The notes below the pieces were generated by a model. That model saw only the letters and a list, made by a program, of their open reading frames with translations. It was not told the origin of the DNA and searched no databases. Positions 52,816 through 61,893 of a stretch of DNA of 64,000 bases are shown here, one piece after another. Origin of the DNA: Nitrogeniibacter aestuarii (lineage in GTDB: Bacteria > Pseudomonadota > Gammaproteobacteria > Burkholderiales > Rhodocyclaceae); the NCBI RefSeq assembly GCF_017309585.1, contig NZ_CP071321.1:744001-808000 (forward strand), in the 5' to 3' direction. Made by a program: the position numbers and the translations under genes. Within the stretch, counting starts at the first letter, position 1. Each line of letters starts with the position of its first letter.

Positions 52816-55800
52816 TTGCTGACGATCGCACTCGTGGCATCAGTGCTGGGCGTTCTGTCGCTGCAGATGGCGATCGCTCCGGGGTATGTCGCGCCCTTCT
52901 TCCCACCGGCGGGGATTGCTCTGGCGGCCGCCCTCATGTTCGGCACACGCAGTCTGCCGGCCATCTTCTTCGCCTCTTTCATCACCAACGCCGTCTCGAG
53001 CCTCAATGTGGGGCTGGCGCTCGACAGCGTGATGACGGCAGGTTACGTCAGTGTCGGTGCCTGTGTGCAGGCCATGGTGGGACGATATCTGGTCATGCGC
53101 TTTGCCGACTTCCCATCGGCGCTCGATCGCACCTACCAGACCATCCATTTCCTGATTCTCGGCGGTCCGGTGGCCTGCCTGGTCAATGCCAGCCTGTCCG
53201 TGCCCTTGCTGGTCTCCCTGGGGGCCATTCCGGCAGAAGAGCAGAGTTTCAGCTGGCTGAACTGGTGGGCGGGCGATGCCCTCGGCGTGCTGGTGTTCTC
53301 GCCGCTGGTGCTCGCCATCTTCAACTTTCCCGACAATGCCTGGCGAAGTCGCCGGCGGGTCATCGTCTGGCCGCTGACACTGGCGGTCGGCATGCTGGCG
53401 GCCATGATCTTCCAGGTCGGCCAGTGGGAGAATGAACGTCTCAAGACAAGCTTTCAGCGAGATGCGCGGGGCTTTTCAGAGATGCTCATCTCTCGGGTCA
53501 CCGACCAGATGGACGCGCTTCATGCGACCAGCCAGGCGGTGGCTGCGCAGGGCGGTGCCAGTGGGCCGTTTTTCCGCTCCCTGACCGCGCCCTGGCTTGA
53601 ACGATATCAGGGCATGTACGTGATCGGCTGGGCGCCACGGGTGGAGGCGGACGATCTGGACGTCTTTTCCAGCTGGGCCCGCAGCAACATTGCCCCGACC
53701 TTTGAAGTCTTCACCCGCGACGATGCGGGAAATCGCAGACCGGTGTCGCCGGAAGGGTTTCACCTGCCCATCGTCCGGGCCGAGCCCGCAGAGCGCAATT
53801 CAACGGTGATCGGGCTCGATCCGATGGGATTCTCACTGGCGCGCACGGCGCTTGACGCCAGCATGCGTAGTGGCAACCCTGCTGCCACAGTGCCCTTGCG
53901 ATTGCAGCAGGAACCGGACGACCAGCGCAGTGTGCTCGTCTACCAGGTGGTGCGGGAGTTGCAGGCAGGCGAGTTCGGTGGGCGCATGATCGGCGTGGTG
54001 TATATCGGCCTGCGTCTGGCCGATGTCCTCGAAGGCGTGTTGGCTCGCCAAACCGATCATGCCCTCAGCGTATGCCTGTACGACCAGGCGTCGCAGCACA
54101 TCCACCTGTTCGGCAAAGCTGATTGCGAGCTCAAGGCACAAGCCGATACGCCCATGCACTGGAGTGCCCCGTTCAGCTTTGCCGGGCGCACCTGGGTCAT
54201 CGACGTCGAGCCCAAGCCGGGCTATGGCAGTACGCATCGCAGCCTCGCTGCCTGGGTCGTGTTGATCATCAATCCGCTGGCCGTCGGGCTGCTTGGCGCC
54301 TTTTTGCTGGTGACCACCGGTCATACGCAACGGGTCGAAGCGCTGGTGCGCGAGCGTACCCGTCAGCTCGAGAGCAGTGGTGAGCAGTTGCGTGCTGGTC
54401 GAGAGGCGCTGGCGCGGGCCCAGGCCCTGGCACAGATGGGCAGCTGGGAGCTTGAGCCGTCTTCAGGCCGGGTGGACTGGTCCGAACAGATGCGCGAGAT
54501 GTTTCACTTCGATGAAGCCGTGACGGGCAACATGGAGCAACTGTTCGAGCGCACTGTTCAGACAGACAGCGCGAAACTGCGTGACGCGATTGGCCGGCTC
54601 GAATGCGTGCCCGGGGCGATTTCGCTCGATTGTCGCTTCAAGGTGGAAGGCGAGCCCGTCCGCGTCGGCCATTTCCAGATGGAGAGCGAAGTGGTCCCGG
54701 CGCAAGGGTTGTTGCTGCGCGGAACCGTGCGTGATGTGACCGATGCGCGGGCGGCCGAAGCGCACATCAACCGGCTGGCCCGCTTCGACGGGCTGACGGG
54801 CCTGCCCAACCGTGCGACCTGGACCGAGCGGGTGTATGCGCAGGTGCGCACGGCCAGCCGTCATGAAGAGCGCTTTGCGGTGTTGTTCATCGACCTGGAC
54901 AACTTCAAGACGGTGAATGATTCGCTCGGCCACGCCCAGGGTGACCGCTTGTTGGCCATGGTCTCCAAGCGACTGTCTTCGGTCTTGCGCGAAGACGACA
55001 TGCTGGCGCGTCAGGGGGGTGACGAATTCGTGGCCTTGCTCACCCGGCTGCCCCGGGCTGAAGATGCCGCCGCCGTGGCGAGCAAGATGATCGAGGCCAT
55101 GGCGCGCCCGTTCATGATCGATCACAACGAACTGCTGGTGTCGGTGAGTATCGGTATCTCGCTCTATCCGCAGGATGCCCACGAGGCCGACGCGCTCATC
55201 ACGCAGGCGGACCTGGCCATGTACAGCGCCAAGGAGTCGGGGCGCAATGGTTACGCGTTCTTCCACGAGGACATGAACGCCCGCGCCCACCGGCAGATGC
55301 AACTGTACAACGCCCTCAGGCGGGCGGAGGAGCGCGGCGAGTTCGCCCTCTTCTTCCAGGCGCAGGTGGATGCCGCCAGTGGTCGCGTGATCGGCTACGA
55401 GGCGCTGCTGCGGTGGAAAAACGACAAACTCGGTACCGTCTCGCCGGACGAGTTCATCCCCATTGCCGAGACCAGCGGGCTGATGCTTGCCATCGGCGAG
55501 TGGGTTCTGCGTGCCGCGTTCCGCCAGCAGGTGCGCTGGCAGCAGGAGGAGGGCCGGCAGTTGCGCGTTGCCGTCAATATTTCGGCGCTGCAGTTCCGGC
55601 ACATCAATTTCATCGCGACGCTCAGCGAGTTGTTGCAGGAGACCGGTGCCAATCCGCGCCAGATCGAACTGGAAATTACCGAAAGCGCGCTGATGCAGAT
55701 GGGCGAGGGGATGGTCGATCGCCTCGAACAGCTCAAGCGACTCGGTTTCACGCTTGCGCTGGACGATTTCGGCACCGGCTATTCATCGCTGGCGTATCTC

Positions 55801-56070
55801 AAGCGCTTCCCGATCGAACGCCTGAAGCTCGACCGTTCCTTCGTGCGCGACCTGCCGCATGACGCGGATGACTGCGCCATTGCTCAGGCAACCTTGTCCA
55901 TGGCGCGGGATCTGGGGATGGATGTGGTGGCCGAAGGGGTGGAGACCGATGCACAGCGCGACTATCTTGTGAAGGCAGGCTGCGCCTTGTTGCAAGGCTA
56001 CCTCTTCGGCCGCCCGCAGCCGGTGTCCGAACTGCAGATGGATGTCGCCGCGGTCAAAGGCCTGGGCTGA
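52816..56070 (+). CDS. MASE1-CHASE-PAS-GGDEF-EAL c-di-GMP turnover protein
   Basis: A membrane sensor of 1084 residues counted from TTG 52816. MASE1 (about 1-190, eight hydrophobic segments incl. PFFPPAGIALAAALMFGTRS) is followed by a periplasmic CHASE domain (about 200-420), a TM near 475, PAS (about 520-640), GGDEF with intact RQGGDEFVALL, and EAL with intact EALLRW, VNISALQF, LEITES, LDDFGTG, KLDR and AEGVE. Both activities look possible. No Shine-Dalgarno fits TTG 52816; the frame runs back to 52762, and CTG 52774 behind GAGGGGG (52760-52766) would add the 14 residues LAHAATQGERAFRQ. The true start is open. Confidence 0.88.
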   Translation: MLTIALVASVLGVLSLQMAIAPGYVAPFFPPAGIALAAALMFGTRSLPAIFFASFITNAVSSLNVGLALDSVMTAGYVSVGACVQAMVGRYLVMRFADFPSALDRTYQTIHFLILGGPVACLVNASLSVPLLVSLGAIPAEEQSFSWLNWWAGDALGVLVFSPLVLAIFNFPDNAWRSRRRVIVWPLTLAVGMLAAMIFQVGQWENERLKTSFQRDARGFSEMLISRVTDQMDALHATSQAVAAQGGASGPFFRSLTAPWLERYQGMYVIGWAPRVEADDLDVFSSWARSNIAPTFEVFTRDDAGNRRPVSPEGFHLPIVRAEPAERNSTVIGLDPMGFSLARTALDASMRSGNPAATVPLRLQQEPDDQRSVLVYQVVRELQAGEFGGRMIGVVYIGLRLADVLEGVLARQTDHALSVCLYDQASQHIHLFGKADCELKAQADTPMHWSAPFSFAGRTWVIDVEPKPGYGSTHRSLAAWVVLIINPLAVGLLGAFLLVTTGHTQRVEALVRERTRQLESSGEQLRAGREALARAQALAQMGSWELEPSSGRVDWSEQMREMFHFDEAVTGNMEQLFERTVQTDSAKLRDAIGRLECVPGAISLDCRFKVEGEPVRVGHFQMESEVVPAQGLLLRGTVRDVTDARAAEAHINRLARFDGLTGLPNRATWTERVYAQVRTASRHEERFAVLFIDLDNFKTVNDSLGHAQGDRLLAMVSKRLSSVLREDDMLARQGGDEFVALLTRLPRAEDAAAVASKMIEAMARPFMIDHNELLVSVSIGISLYPQDAHEADALITQADLAMYSAKESGRNGYAFFHEDMNARAHRQMQLYNALRRAEERGEFALFFQAQVDAASGRVIGYEALLRWKNDKLGTVSPDEFIPIAETSGLMLAIGEWVLRAAFRQQVRWQQEEGRQLRVAVNISALQFRHINFIATLSELLQETGANPRQIELEITESALMQMGEGMVDRLEQLKRLGFTLALDDFGTGYSSLAYLKRFPIERLKLDRSFVRDLPHDADDCAIAQATLSMARDLGMDVVAEGVETDAQRDYLVKAGCALLQGYLFGRPQPVSELQMDVAAVKGLG

Positions 56071-56161
56071 GCCACACAGGTACCGACCGTGCGCGGACGT
56101 CTTCAAGGAAATGGACGCCATCGCCGTTCATTAAGGTATCCGGGCTTGTGCCAAGCCCCCT

Positions 56162-58081
56162 GTGTTCGAACCGGAAACGATTGATGTGACTCCGCGCATC
56201 CCTCGATTCGTGCTGAAAGTCGTCGCCTTTTACGTGGCTGTCGCGCTGCTCTGGATCTTGTTGTCGGACCTGCTTGTCAGCAAGCTGGCGGCCGATCTGG
56301 ATGACGCCACACGCCTGAGCGAGTTCAAGGGCGTGATGTTCGTCATTGTCACGTCGATCCTGCTGTATTTGCTGCTGGCGCGCCTGTCCCGGGCGCTGAC
56401 GGCACAAACCGAACGGCTGCACGATGTTGCCCATCGGTATCACACCCTGTTTGAGCATGGCGGGGAATCGATGTTGGTGGTGGGGGCTGAGGACGGCATC
56501 ATTCACGACGCCAATCACGCGGCCGCGGAGATGTACGGATGGCCCATCGAGGCGCTGATCGGGCGGCCCCTGGAAGAACTCGTGGCGTCAGCCCCGGATG
56601 ATCTATCCCCAAGCCTGGCCGAACGCGTTTGCCACTGGCATCGCACTGCGGGCGGCGAGCGCATTCCGGTGGATCTGATCTCGAATGCCATGCGCTGGAA
56701 GGGGGATGCCGTGCACCTCGTGGTGGTGCGGCATCTGGGGGATCAACTCGAACAGCGTGAAAAACTCAGTCGGCTGGCGCACCAGGATCCGCTGACCGGC
56801 CTGTTCAACCGCAATCTGCTGCCGGAGCAGGTGCGCATGGGCGTTGCGAACGCTCAACGCACCGGCACGCTGTTCGGGGTCTGTTTTCTCGATCTGGATG
56901 GTTTCAAGGCCGTCAACGACCAGCTCGGCCACGATGCCGGCGACGAACTGTTGCGTCAGATCGCCCGGCGGATCAAGGCACAGGTGCGGGGTGGCGATGT
57001 GGTCGTGCGCCTCGGGGGCGACGAATTCGTGATTCTTCTCGGGGAGTTGCGTTCTCTGGCCGAGAGCGAGCAGATCCTGCGTCGGCTCCTGGGGAGCATT
57101 GCCGAGCCGGTGGCCCTCGGTGCTGAGCACGCGCGGGTGACCGGGAGTATCGGCGTTGCGCTCTATCCGAGTGACGGCAGCGATCACGAGATGCTGCTGC
57201 ATGCGGCCGATGACGCCATGTACCGGGCCAAGGACGCGGGTCGCAACCGCTACGCTTTCCATAACAAGGCGCACGAGGACCGTATCAAGGCGCGCACCGC
57301 CATGCTCGACCGGGTCGCTCGAGCCATCAACGAACAGAAACTGCTGCTGTTCTACGAACCGCTGGTGGATGTTGCTCGTGGCGTGATCGACGGTATCGAG
57401 GCCAAGATGCGTTGGCAGCACCCCGTGCTGGGCATCCTCCCCGCATCCGAGTTCCTGCCGTTCATCAAGGACCCGGCACTGGAACTCGAGGTGGACCTGT
57501 GGGCCATCCGTCAGGCTCAGCGAGACATCGCCGCGCTGGACGACCGTCGCGTCGGACTGCGGATCAACCTGTTTGCGCCAGACGCCGGACGCGATGCTCT
57601 GCTCGACGCATTGCGCACCTTGGCGTCGCAGCTCGGGCCCGGGCGCTTGACGGTGGAACTGAGTCCGGAAGTGTTTCGTCGGCTCGCGCCCCAGCTGCCG
57701 GCCTGGCGAGACGCGTGTCATGCCATGGGCGTGCGTCTCAGTCTGGACGGGCTGGTGGCGGGGGCTGATTCGGTCCACTCATTGGCAACACTGGCCCTTG
57801 ATGAATTCAAACTGCCTGCCGAGTCCTTGGGTCTCAATGGTGAACACGACGGGGTGGGGGTGCTGACGGCTTCATACGTCGCCGTGGCCCAGGCCACCGG
57901 AATGAATCTGGTCGTGAAGGGCGTGATGGATGAGGCTCAGGCGCAATGGCTCAAGGCGCACGGATGTGTGTTGCTGCAGGGCGAAGTCTTCGGTGGTGCG
58001 GTCGATGCCGACCACCTGTCCGAACGGTTGAATCAACAGACCGCGTCAATGACGCAGGTCGTCTCGGGAGATGTGGCATGA
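56162..58081 (+). CDS. PAS-GGDEF protein with a degenerate EAL domain
   Basis: A 639-residue membrane protein: two TM helices (VVAFYVAVALLWILLSDLLV and VMFVIVTSILLYLLLARLS), a PAS domain (about 100-210), GGDEF with intact VRLGGDEFVILLG, and an EAL-like C-terminal domain in which the key motifs are lost. EAL reads EAKMRW, the DDFGTG region reads SLDGLVAG, KLD reads KLP and AEGVE reads VKGVM. A diguanylate cyclase with a non-catalytic EAL regulator is likely. GTG 56162 is the start used, without a good RBS. It overlaps the hemerythrin gene by ATGA. Confidence 0.88.
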   Translation: MFEPETIDVTPRIPRFVLKVVAFYVAVALLWILLSDLLVSKLAADLDDATRLSEFKGVMFVIVTSILLYLLLARLSRALTAQTERLHDVAHRYHTLFEHGGESMLVVGAEDGIIHDANHAAAEMYGWPIEALIGRPLEELVASAPDDLSPSLAERVCHWHRTAGGERIPVDLISNAMRWKGDAVHLVVVRHLGDQLEQREKLSRLAHQDPLTGLFNRNLLPEQVRMGVANAQRTGTLFGVCFLDLDGFKAVNDQLGHDAGDELLRQIARRIKAQVRGGDVVVRLGGDEFVILLGELRSLAESEQILRRLLGSIAEPVALGAEHARVTGSIGVALYPSDGSDHEMLLHAADDAMYRAKDAGRNRYAFHNKAHEDRIKARTAMLDRVARAINEQKLLLFYEPLVDVARGVIDGIEAKMRWQHPVLGILPASEFLPFIKDPALELEVDLWAIRQAQRDIAALDDRRVGLRINLFAPDAGRDALLDALRTLASQLGPGRLTVELSPEVFRRLAPQLPAWRDACHAMGVRLSLDGLVAGADSVHSLATLALDEFKLPAESLGLNGEHDGVGVLTASYVAVAQATGMNLVVKGVMDEAQAQWLKAHGCVLLQGEVFGGAVDADHLSERLNQQTASMTQVVSGDVA

Positions 58082-58524
58082 CGGAGACCATGCACGAACA
58101 GAGGCCCTTCGTGTGGGCGCCGAAATTCGATACCGGCGTCGGGGATATCGACGATCAGCACCACGTGCTGGTCAACACACTCAATGAAGCCAACCTCACA
58201 CTGCGCCACGAGACCAGCATCCCGGCCATCGACCGGTTATTGCAGGATCTGCTTGCCTACGCGCTCTACCACTTCGAAACCGAAGAGCACCTGATGCTGG
58301 AGCATGACTATGAAGCCCATGAACCCGAGGCGGCGCGACAACACATCGAGGATCACCGGAAGTTCGCGCAGCAGGTGGTCACCATGCGCAACACACTCGG
58401 TAGTACAGGCAACATCGATCGCGACGTCTTGCTGTCGTTTCTCGGCAGCTGGCTTCAACAGCACATTCTGGGGGTTGATCAGAAACTCGCGGCATTCCTG
58501 CACGAGCGCGGCGCCGCGGGTTGA
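58078..58524 (+). CDS. Bacteriohemerythrin
   Basis: A 148-residue O2-binding four-helix bundle. Ligand residues are visible as DDQHHVLVNTLNE (first His near 28), YHFETEEHLMLEHD (His, Glu), DHRKFAQQV (His) and WLQQHILGVDQKL (His, Asp). It binds dioxygen through a diiron centre and may serve as an oxygen sensor or store. The ATG overlaps the stop of the GGDEF-EAL gene, so it is translated with it and may bring oxygen information to that c-di-GMP protein. Confidence 0.92.
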   Translation: MTETMHEQRPFVWAPKFDTGVGDIDDQHHVLVNTLNEANLTLRHETSIPAIDRLLQDLLAYALYHFETEEHLMLEHDYEAHEPEAARQHIEDHRKFAQQVVTMRNTLGSTGNIDRDVLLSFLGSWLQQHILGVDQKLAAFLHERGAAG

Positions 58525-58526
58525 AT

Positions 58527-59105
58527 TCAGCGGCGCCGGCGACCGGCGAAGTTGCGAATCACCAGTAGCGCGCCCAGCATGCCCCCCAGGTGGGCAAAGT
58601 GGGCAACCCCGGCCTGCAGTCCGGTGACACCGAAGAACAGTTCCAGCGCGCCGTAAGCAATGACGAAGTACTTTGCCGGCATGGGAATGGGCGGGATGAG
58701 CAGCATGATGCGGCGTTCCGGAAAGAACATGCCGTAGGCCAGCAACAGGCCGAACACGCCGGCCGAAGCGCCGATCACCGGCACCATGTCGCCGGTCGCG
58801 GTGGCAAAGATCACCTGAACAACCGCGCCTGCCACCACGCTGGCAACCCAAAGGATGATGAATCGGCGGGTGCCGAACACCATCTCCATCGGCCCTCCGA
58901 ACATGTAGACCGCGAACATGTTGAAGAAAATGTGGGTCAGATCACCGTGCAACAGGCTGTACGTGACCAGTTGCCATGGGGCGGTCACGAGGTTGTCCAG
59001 GCTGGGCCACAGGGCCAAAGGTGCCAAAGCGCCACCGACGCCGCTGAGCTGTAGCAGAAAGATCAGAACGGTGCCGATGATGATCGACTGGGTGACTGGA
59101 GGCAT
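58527..59105 (-). CDS. Rhomboid family intramembrane serine protease
   Basis: A 192-residue rhomboid with six hydrophobic helices. The catalytic Ser lies in VIGASAGVFGLLLAYG (GxSxG-like) and the catalytic His in HFAHLGGMLGALLV; the loop-1 Trp/Arg-type region is PWQLVTYSLLHGDLTHIFFN. It cleaves membrane-protein substrates within the lipid bilayer. It converges with the hemerythrin gene, with two bases between stops. Length is at the short end, without N-terminal cytoplasmic domain. Confidence 0.9.
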   Translation of the reverse strand: MPPVTQSIIIGTVLIFLLQLSGVGGALAPLALWPSLDNLVTAPWQLVTYSLLHGDLTHIFFNMFAVYMFGGPMEMVFGTRRFIILWVASVVAGAVVQVIFATATGDMVPVIGASAGVFGLLLAYGMFFPERRIMLLIPPIPMPAKYFVIAYGALELFFGVTGLQAGVAHFAHLGGMLGALLVIRNFAGRRRR

Positions 59106-59230
59106 GGATGAGTCCGGTTGTCAGAGGTCGTTTTTAGCCATACGCTAGCGTATCGATCGCGCTGGGCCAGCCGCGAGTGTGGCATGGCAGCGGCCGGTTT
59201 CGCAAAAAGGCGCATGAACAGGAGACAGAC

Positions 59231-60031
59231 ATGGCGAACACGGTTTTGTTGCAGGTAAACGATGGCGTCGCCACCCTGACGCTCAATCGGCCTGTGGTTC
59301 TCAACACCCTGTCCGTGGAAATGATGCAGGATCTCGCCGAGGCGCTGTCCCGCGCCAAGAGCGATGAGACGGTTGAGGTGCTGGTCATCGAAGGCGCCGG
59401 GGATCATTTCATGGCGGGCGGCGATATCAAGGACTTCGAGAAGCACCTTGGGCTGAGTGCACCGGCGCGGTTGGCGACCTTCAAGGCCATGATCGAGCAC
59501 CACATCAATCCCACCGTCACCACGCTGCAAGGCATGCATCAACCGGTCATTGCCAAGGTGCGGGGGGCCTGCGCCGGCTTCGGATTGTCGTTGATGCTCG
59601 GGTGCGACCTGACCATTGCGGCGGACAACGCCAAGTTCACTGCCGCATATGCCAACATCGGACTGCCGGCGGATGGCGGCATGTCGTATTTCCTGCCGCG
59701 CATGATCGGACGACGACAGACGCTCGAGCTGCTCATGCTGGCGGATCGATTCGATGCCGCAGAGGCCAGACGCCTGGGGCTTGTTACGCAGGTCGTGCCG
59801 GCCGCGGATCTGGATGACGCGGTCGATCGCCTGTCACGCCGTCTGAAGCGCGGGGCGCGTCACGCCTATGGCGAGATCAAGCGTCTGGTGAATGCCAGCT
59901 TCGATGCGCCGCTCGAGACTCAACTCCAGAGCGAGGCCGAGGCCTTTGCCCGTTGTGCTGCCTCCGATGACTTTGCCGAGGGGGTGCAGGCCTTTCTTGG
60001 CAAGCGCACACCTGAATTTCGCGGACGCTGA
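59231..60031 (+). CDS. Enoyl-CoA hydratase/isomerase family protein
   Basis: A 266-residue crotonase-fold protein. The N-terminal oxyanion block is NRPVVLNTLSVEMMQDLAEA, followed by FMAGGDIKDFEKHL, the acidic loop GACAGFGLSLMLGCDLTIAA and IGLPADGGMSYFLPRMIGRR. In the crotonase family one Glu is expected in each of the last two loops; here they read GFGLSLML and LPADGG, so the positions are Ser and Asp. The typical hydratase Glu pair is therefore not present, and isomerase-type or other activity is possible. ATG 59231 with AGGAGAC upstream. Confidence 0.85.
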   Translation: MANTVLLQVNDGVATLTLNRPVVLNTLSVEMMQDLAEALSRAKSDETVEVLVIEGAGDHFMAGGDIKDFEKHLGLSAPARLATFKAMIEHHINPTVTTLQGMHQPVIAKVRGACAGFGLSLMLGCDLTIAADNAKFTAAYANIGLPADGGMSYFLPRMIGRRQTLELLMLADRFDAAEARRLGLVTQVVPAADLDDAVDRLSRRLKRGARHAYGEIKRLVNASFDAPLETQLQSEAEAFARCAASDDFAEGVQAFLGKRTPEFRGR

Positions 60032-60044
60032 TCAGCGCCTGACC

Positions 60045-60443
60045 TCAGCGCCGCCGGTCACGGCGGTTTGCTGAAGGGCCTTCTGGCAACGTGACCGGAC
60101 CCCGCCGGATCTGCCGGGCGGCCTCCCGTTCCTGCCTGACCTGCTTGCGATCGGCGCGACGATCGCCTCGTGAGCCCTCCTCGACGCCGCTTGTGCGGGG
60201 ACGCGGTGCCCTGCTGGCCGGATTGTCGGTGCGCCGATCCGGCTTGTCGCCATGCCCAATCGCCTTTGCCGCCCCTTCAATGGCGCCGGCCACATCGCCT
60301 CTCTCCAGTTGCCTGAGCCAGCTGTTGTCCGCGCCAGCCGTGAGTGGCAAGAGCAGGGCAGCCAGAGCAATGACGGGGAGGAGGCGTCGTTGCAATGGCG
60401 GACGCGGTGAGGTGTTGGCTTCGGGCATGCGTGATTTATCCAT
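60045..60443 (-). CDS. Small secreted basic protein of unknown function
   Basis: A 132-residue protein with a probable signal peptide/anchor (RRLLPVIALAALLLPLTAGA) and a mature part rich in Arg, Asp, Gly and Pro (GDKPDRRTDNPASRAPRPRT), likely disordered. Not recognised. Start may be ATG 60443 (MDKSRMPEAN) or 60428. It is convergent with the enoyl-CoA hydratase gene. Confidence 0.5.
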   Translation of the reverse strand: MDKSRMPEANTSPRPPLQRRLLPVIALAALLLPLTAGADNSWLRQLERGDVAGAIEGAAKAIGHGDKPDRRTDNPASRAPRPRTSGVEEGSRGDRRADRKQVRQEREAARQIRRGPVTLPEGPSANRRDRRR

Positions 60444-60610
60444 CCATTGAGAATAGATGCTATCGGTTGGCAGGGCCAGACGCGACTTTCGCCTGCGGGA
60501 ACCGACCGTTCGTCGTCCGTACGCAGAAATACTTTGCATAAAAGATCAAAAGTAATAAAAATGATTAAAAGTATTTTTTGAAGCGGCTTCGATGTCCGCA
60601 GGAGGCGTCC

Positions 60611-61801
60611 ATGTCAGCGCTAGCACAAGAACACCCGGCACAACCCGGTGCCGAGCCGGAGAAGGCCAAAGCCACCATCCTCGTGGTCGAGGATTCTCCG
60701 TCGATGCGATCCATCATTGCCGCATGTCTCAGTGGCGCCGGCTACAGCGTGCTGACCGCCGAGAACGGCTGGCAGGGCAGCGTCATGGCGGAAGAACACC
60801 TGCCTGATCTGATCCTCAGTGACGTGGAGATGCCGGAGGTGGATGGCTTCGCCCTGCTTGCGCATCTGCGTGAGAACCCCAAGCTGGCGCTCACGCCCGT
60901 CATCATGCTCACCAGCCTCACCGATCGTTCCAATGTGCGCCGGGCCATGAGCCTGGGCGCCGAGGACTTCCTCTTCAAGCCCTTCGACCCCGACACCGTG
61001 CTCGAAGCGGTCAGTACCCAGCTGAACCGTCACGCCAGCCGAAAGGCCGCGGCGGAACAGCTCGACGAACACATGATCAACATTCTCGGCAGTGTCCTGC
61101 CTCACGAATTCAGGACGCCGCTCAACGTGATCCTTGGCTACGGCGACCTCATGGGCGTGATCGGCAAGGACGGACTCAGCCCGGAAATGACTCAGGAATT
61201 CAGCCGTGAAATCGTGCAGGCCGGCAAACGGCTGCTCAGCCAGACCAATCGCTTCCTGACCCTCAGCCACCTGCATGGCGACCGCGCCATGGCGGCTGCG
61301 CGACGGGCATCGACCGAGGTCAATGACGCGCTCGTCGAATCCGTGGTCGAGGACGCGGTCAGCTTGCTACCCGAAAACATGGCGATGATGACCGACGTGA
61401 GTGTCGTCACCGGCATGGTGGCGGCCGACGCCAAGAGCGTGCGTGATGTGCTTTTCGAGCTCGTCACCAACGGCCTCAAGTTCTCTGACCGGGATACGCC
61501 GGTGGTGATCGCTGGACGCCCGATGCGCGATGGTTACTACCAGTTGGCCGTTGAAAATATCGGTCAGCCTTTCCCGATCGATCACCTGGAGCACGTGGGC
61601 AACTTCCGGCAATTCAATCGAACAATCAACGAACAACAAGGAGTGGGCATCGGACTGGCCATCGTTTCGGCGACGGCAGAAAGATGGGGCGGAGACTACC
61701 ACGTGGAAAACCTGCCGGAAGGGATCGTACGGGTCTCGGTCCGCTTTCCGTTGGCAGGGGGCGTGGTCCAGCAAAAGAAGAGTCTGCGGGCCGTGAGCTG
61801 A
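60611..61801 (+). CDS. Response-regulator/histidine-kinase hybrid without sensor or TM domain
   Basis: A 396-residue soluble protein. An N-terminal receiver domain (ILVVEDSPSMRSIIAACLSG, phospho-Asp in LILSDVEMPEVDG, Lys in DFLFKPFDP) is followed by HisKA with LPHEFRTPLNVILGYGDLMG and an ATPase domain (ELVTNGLKFSDRDTP, GVGIGLAIVSATAERWGG). The G1 box reads AVENIGQPFP rather than D-x-G-x-G, so ATP binding is unusual. It probably relays phosphate from another kinase. Start ATG 60611 with AGGAGGC; an AT-rich upstream region likely holds its promoter. Confidence 0.88.
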   Translation: MSALAQEHPAQPGAEPEKAKATILVVEDSPSMRSIIAACLSGAGYSVLTAENGWQGSVMAEEHLPDLILSDVEMPEVDGFALLAHLRENPKLALTPVIMLTSLTDRSNVRRAMSLGAEDFLFKPFDPDTVLEAVSTQLNRHASRKAAAEQLDEHMINILGSVLPHEFRTPLNVILGYGDLMGVIGKDGLSPEMTQEFSREIVQAGKRLLSQTNRFLTLSHLHGDRAMAAARRASTEVNDALVESVVEDAVSLLPENMAMMTDVSVVTGMVAADAKSVRDVLFELVTNGLKFSDRDTPVVIAGRPMRDGYYQLAVENIGQPFPIDHLEHVGNFRQFNRTINEQQGVGIGLAIVSATAERWGGDYHVENLPEGIVRVSVRFPLAGGVVQQKKSLRAVS

Positions 61802-61845
61802 GCAGACCGGTTTTCCCGCCGCGGGGGACCCGGAACCTTGCGGCG

Positions 61846-61893
61846 GCATGGCGGACCAAGTATCGACCCTCCCTCATATTTGGTTCGCCATGC
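61846..61893 (+). promoter_or_regulatory. 18-bp hairpin overlying the DUF3750 gene start
   Basis: The arms are GCATGGCGGACCAAGTAT (61846-61863) and ATATTTGGTTCGCCATGC (61876-61893). They pair over 18 positions, two of them G.U, across a 12-base loop. The second arm contains the ATG at 61890, so the RNA could hide the start site. A terminator role is unlikely (no T-run). Confidence 0.55.

Noticed and set aside
54463..55602. Long minus-strand frame opposite the GGDEF-EAL gene
   Set aside because: The plus strand carries intact GGDEF and EAL motifs in that interval; the antisense frame has low-complexity composition typical of shadows.
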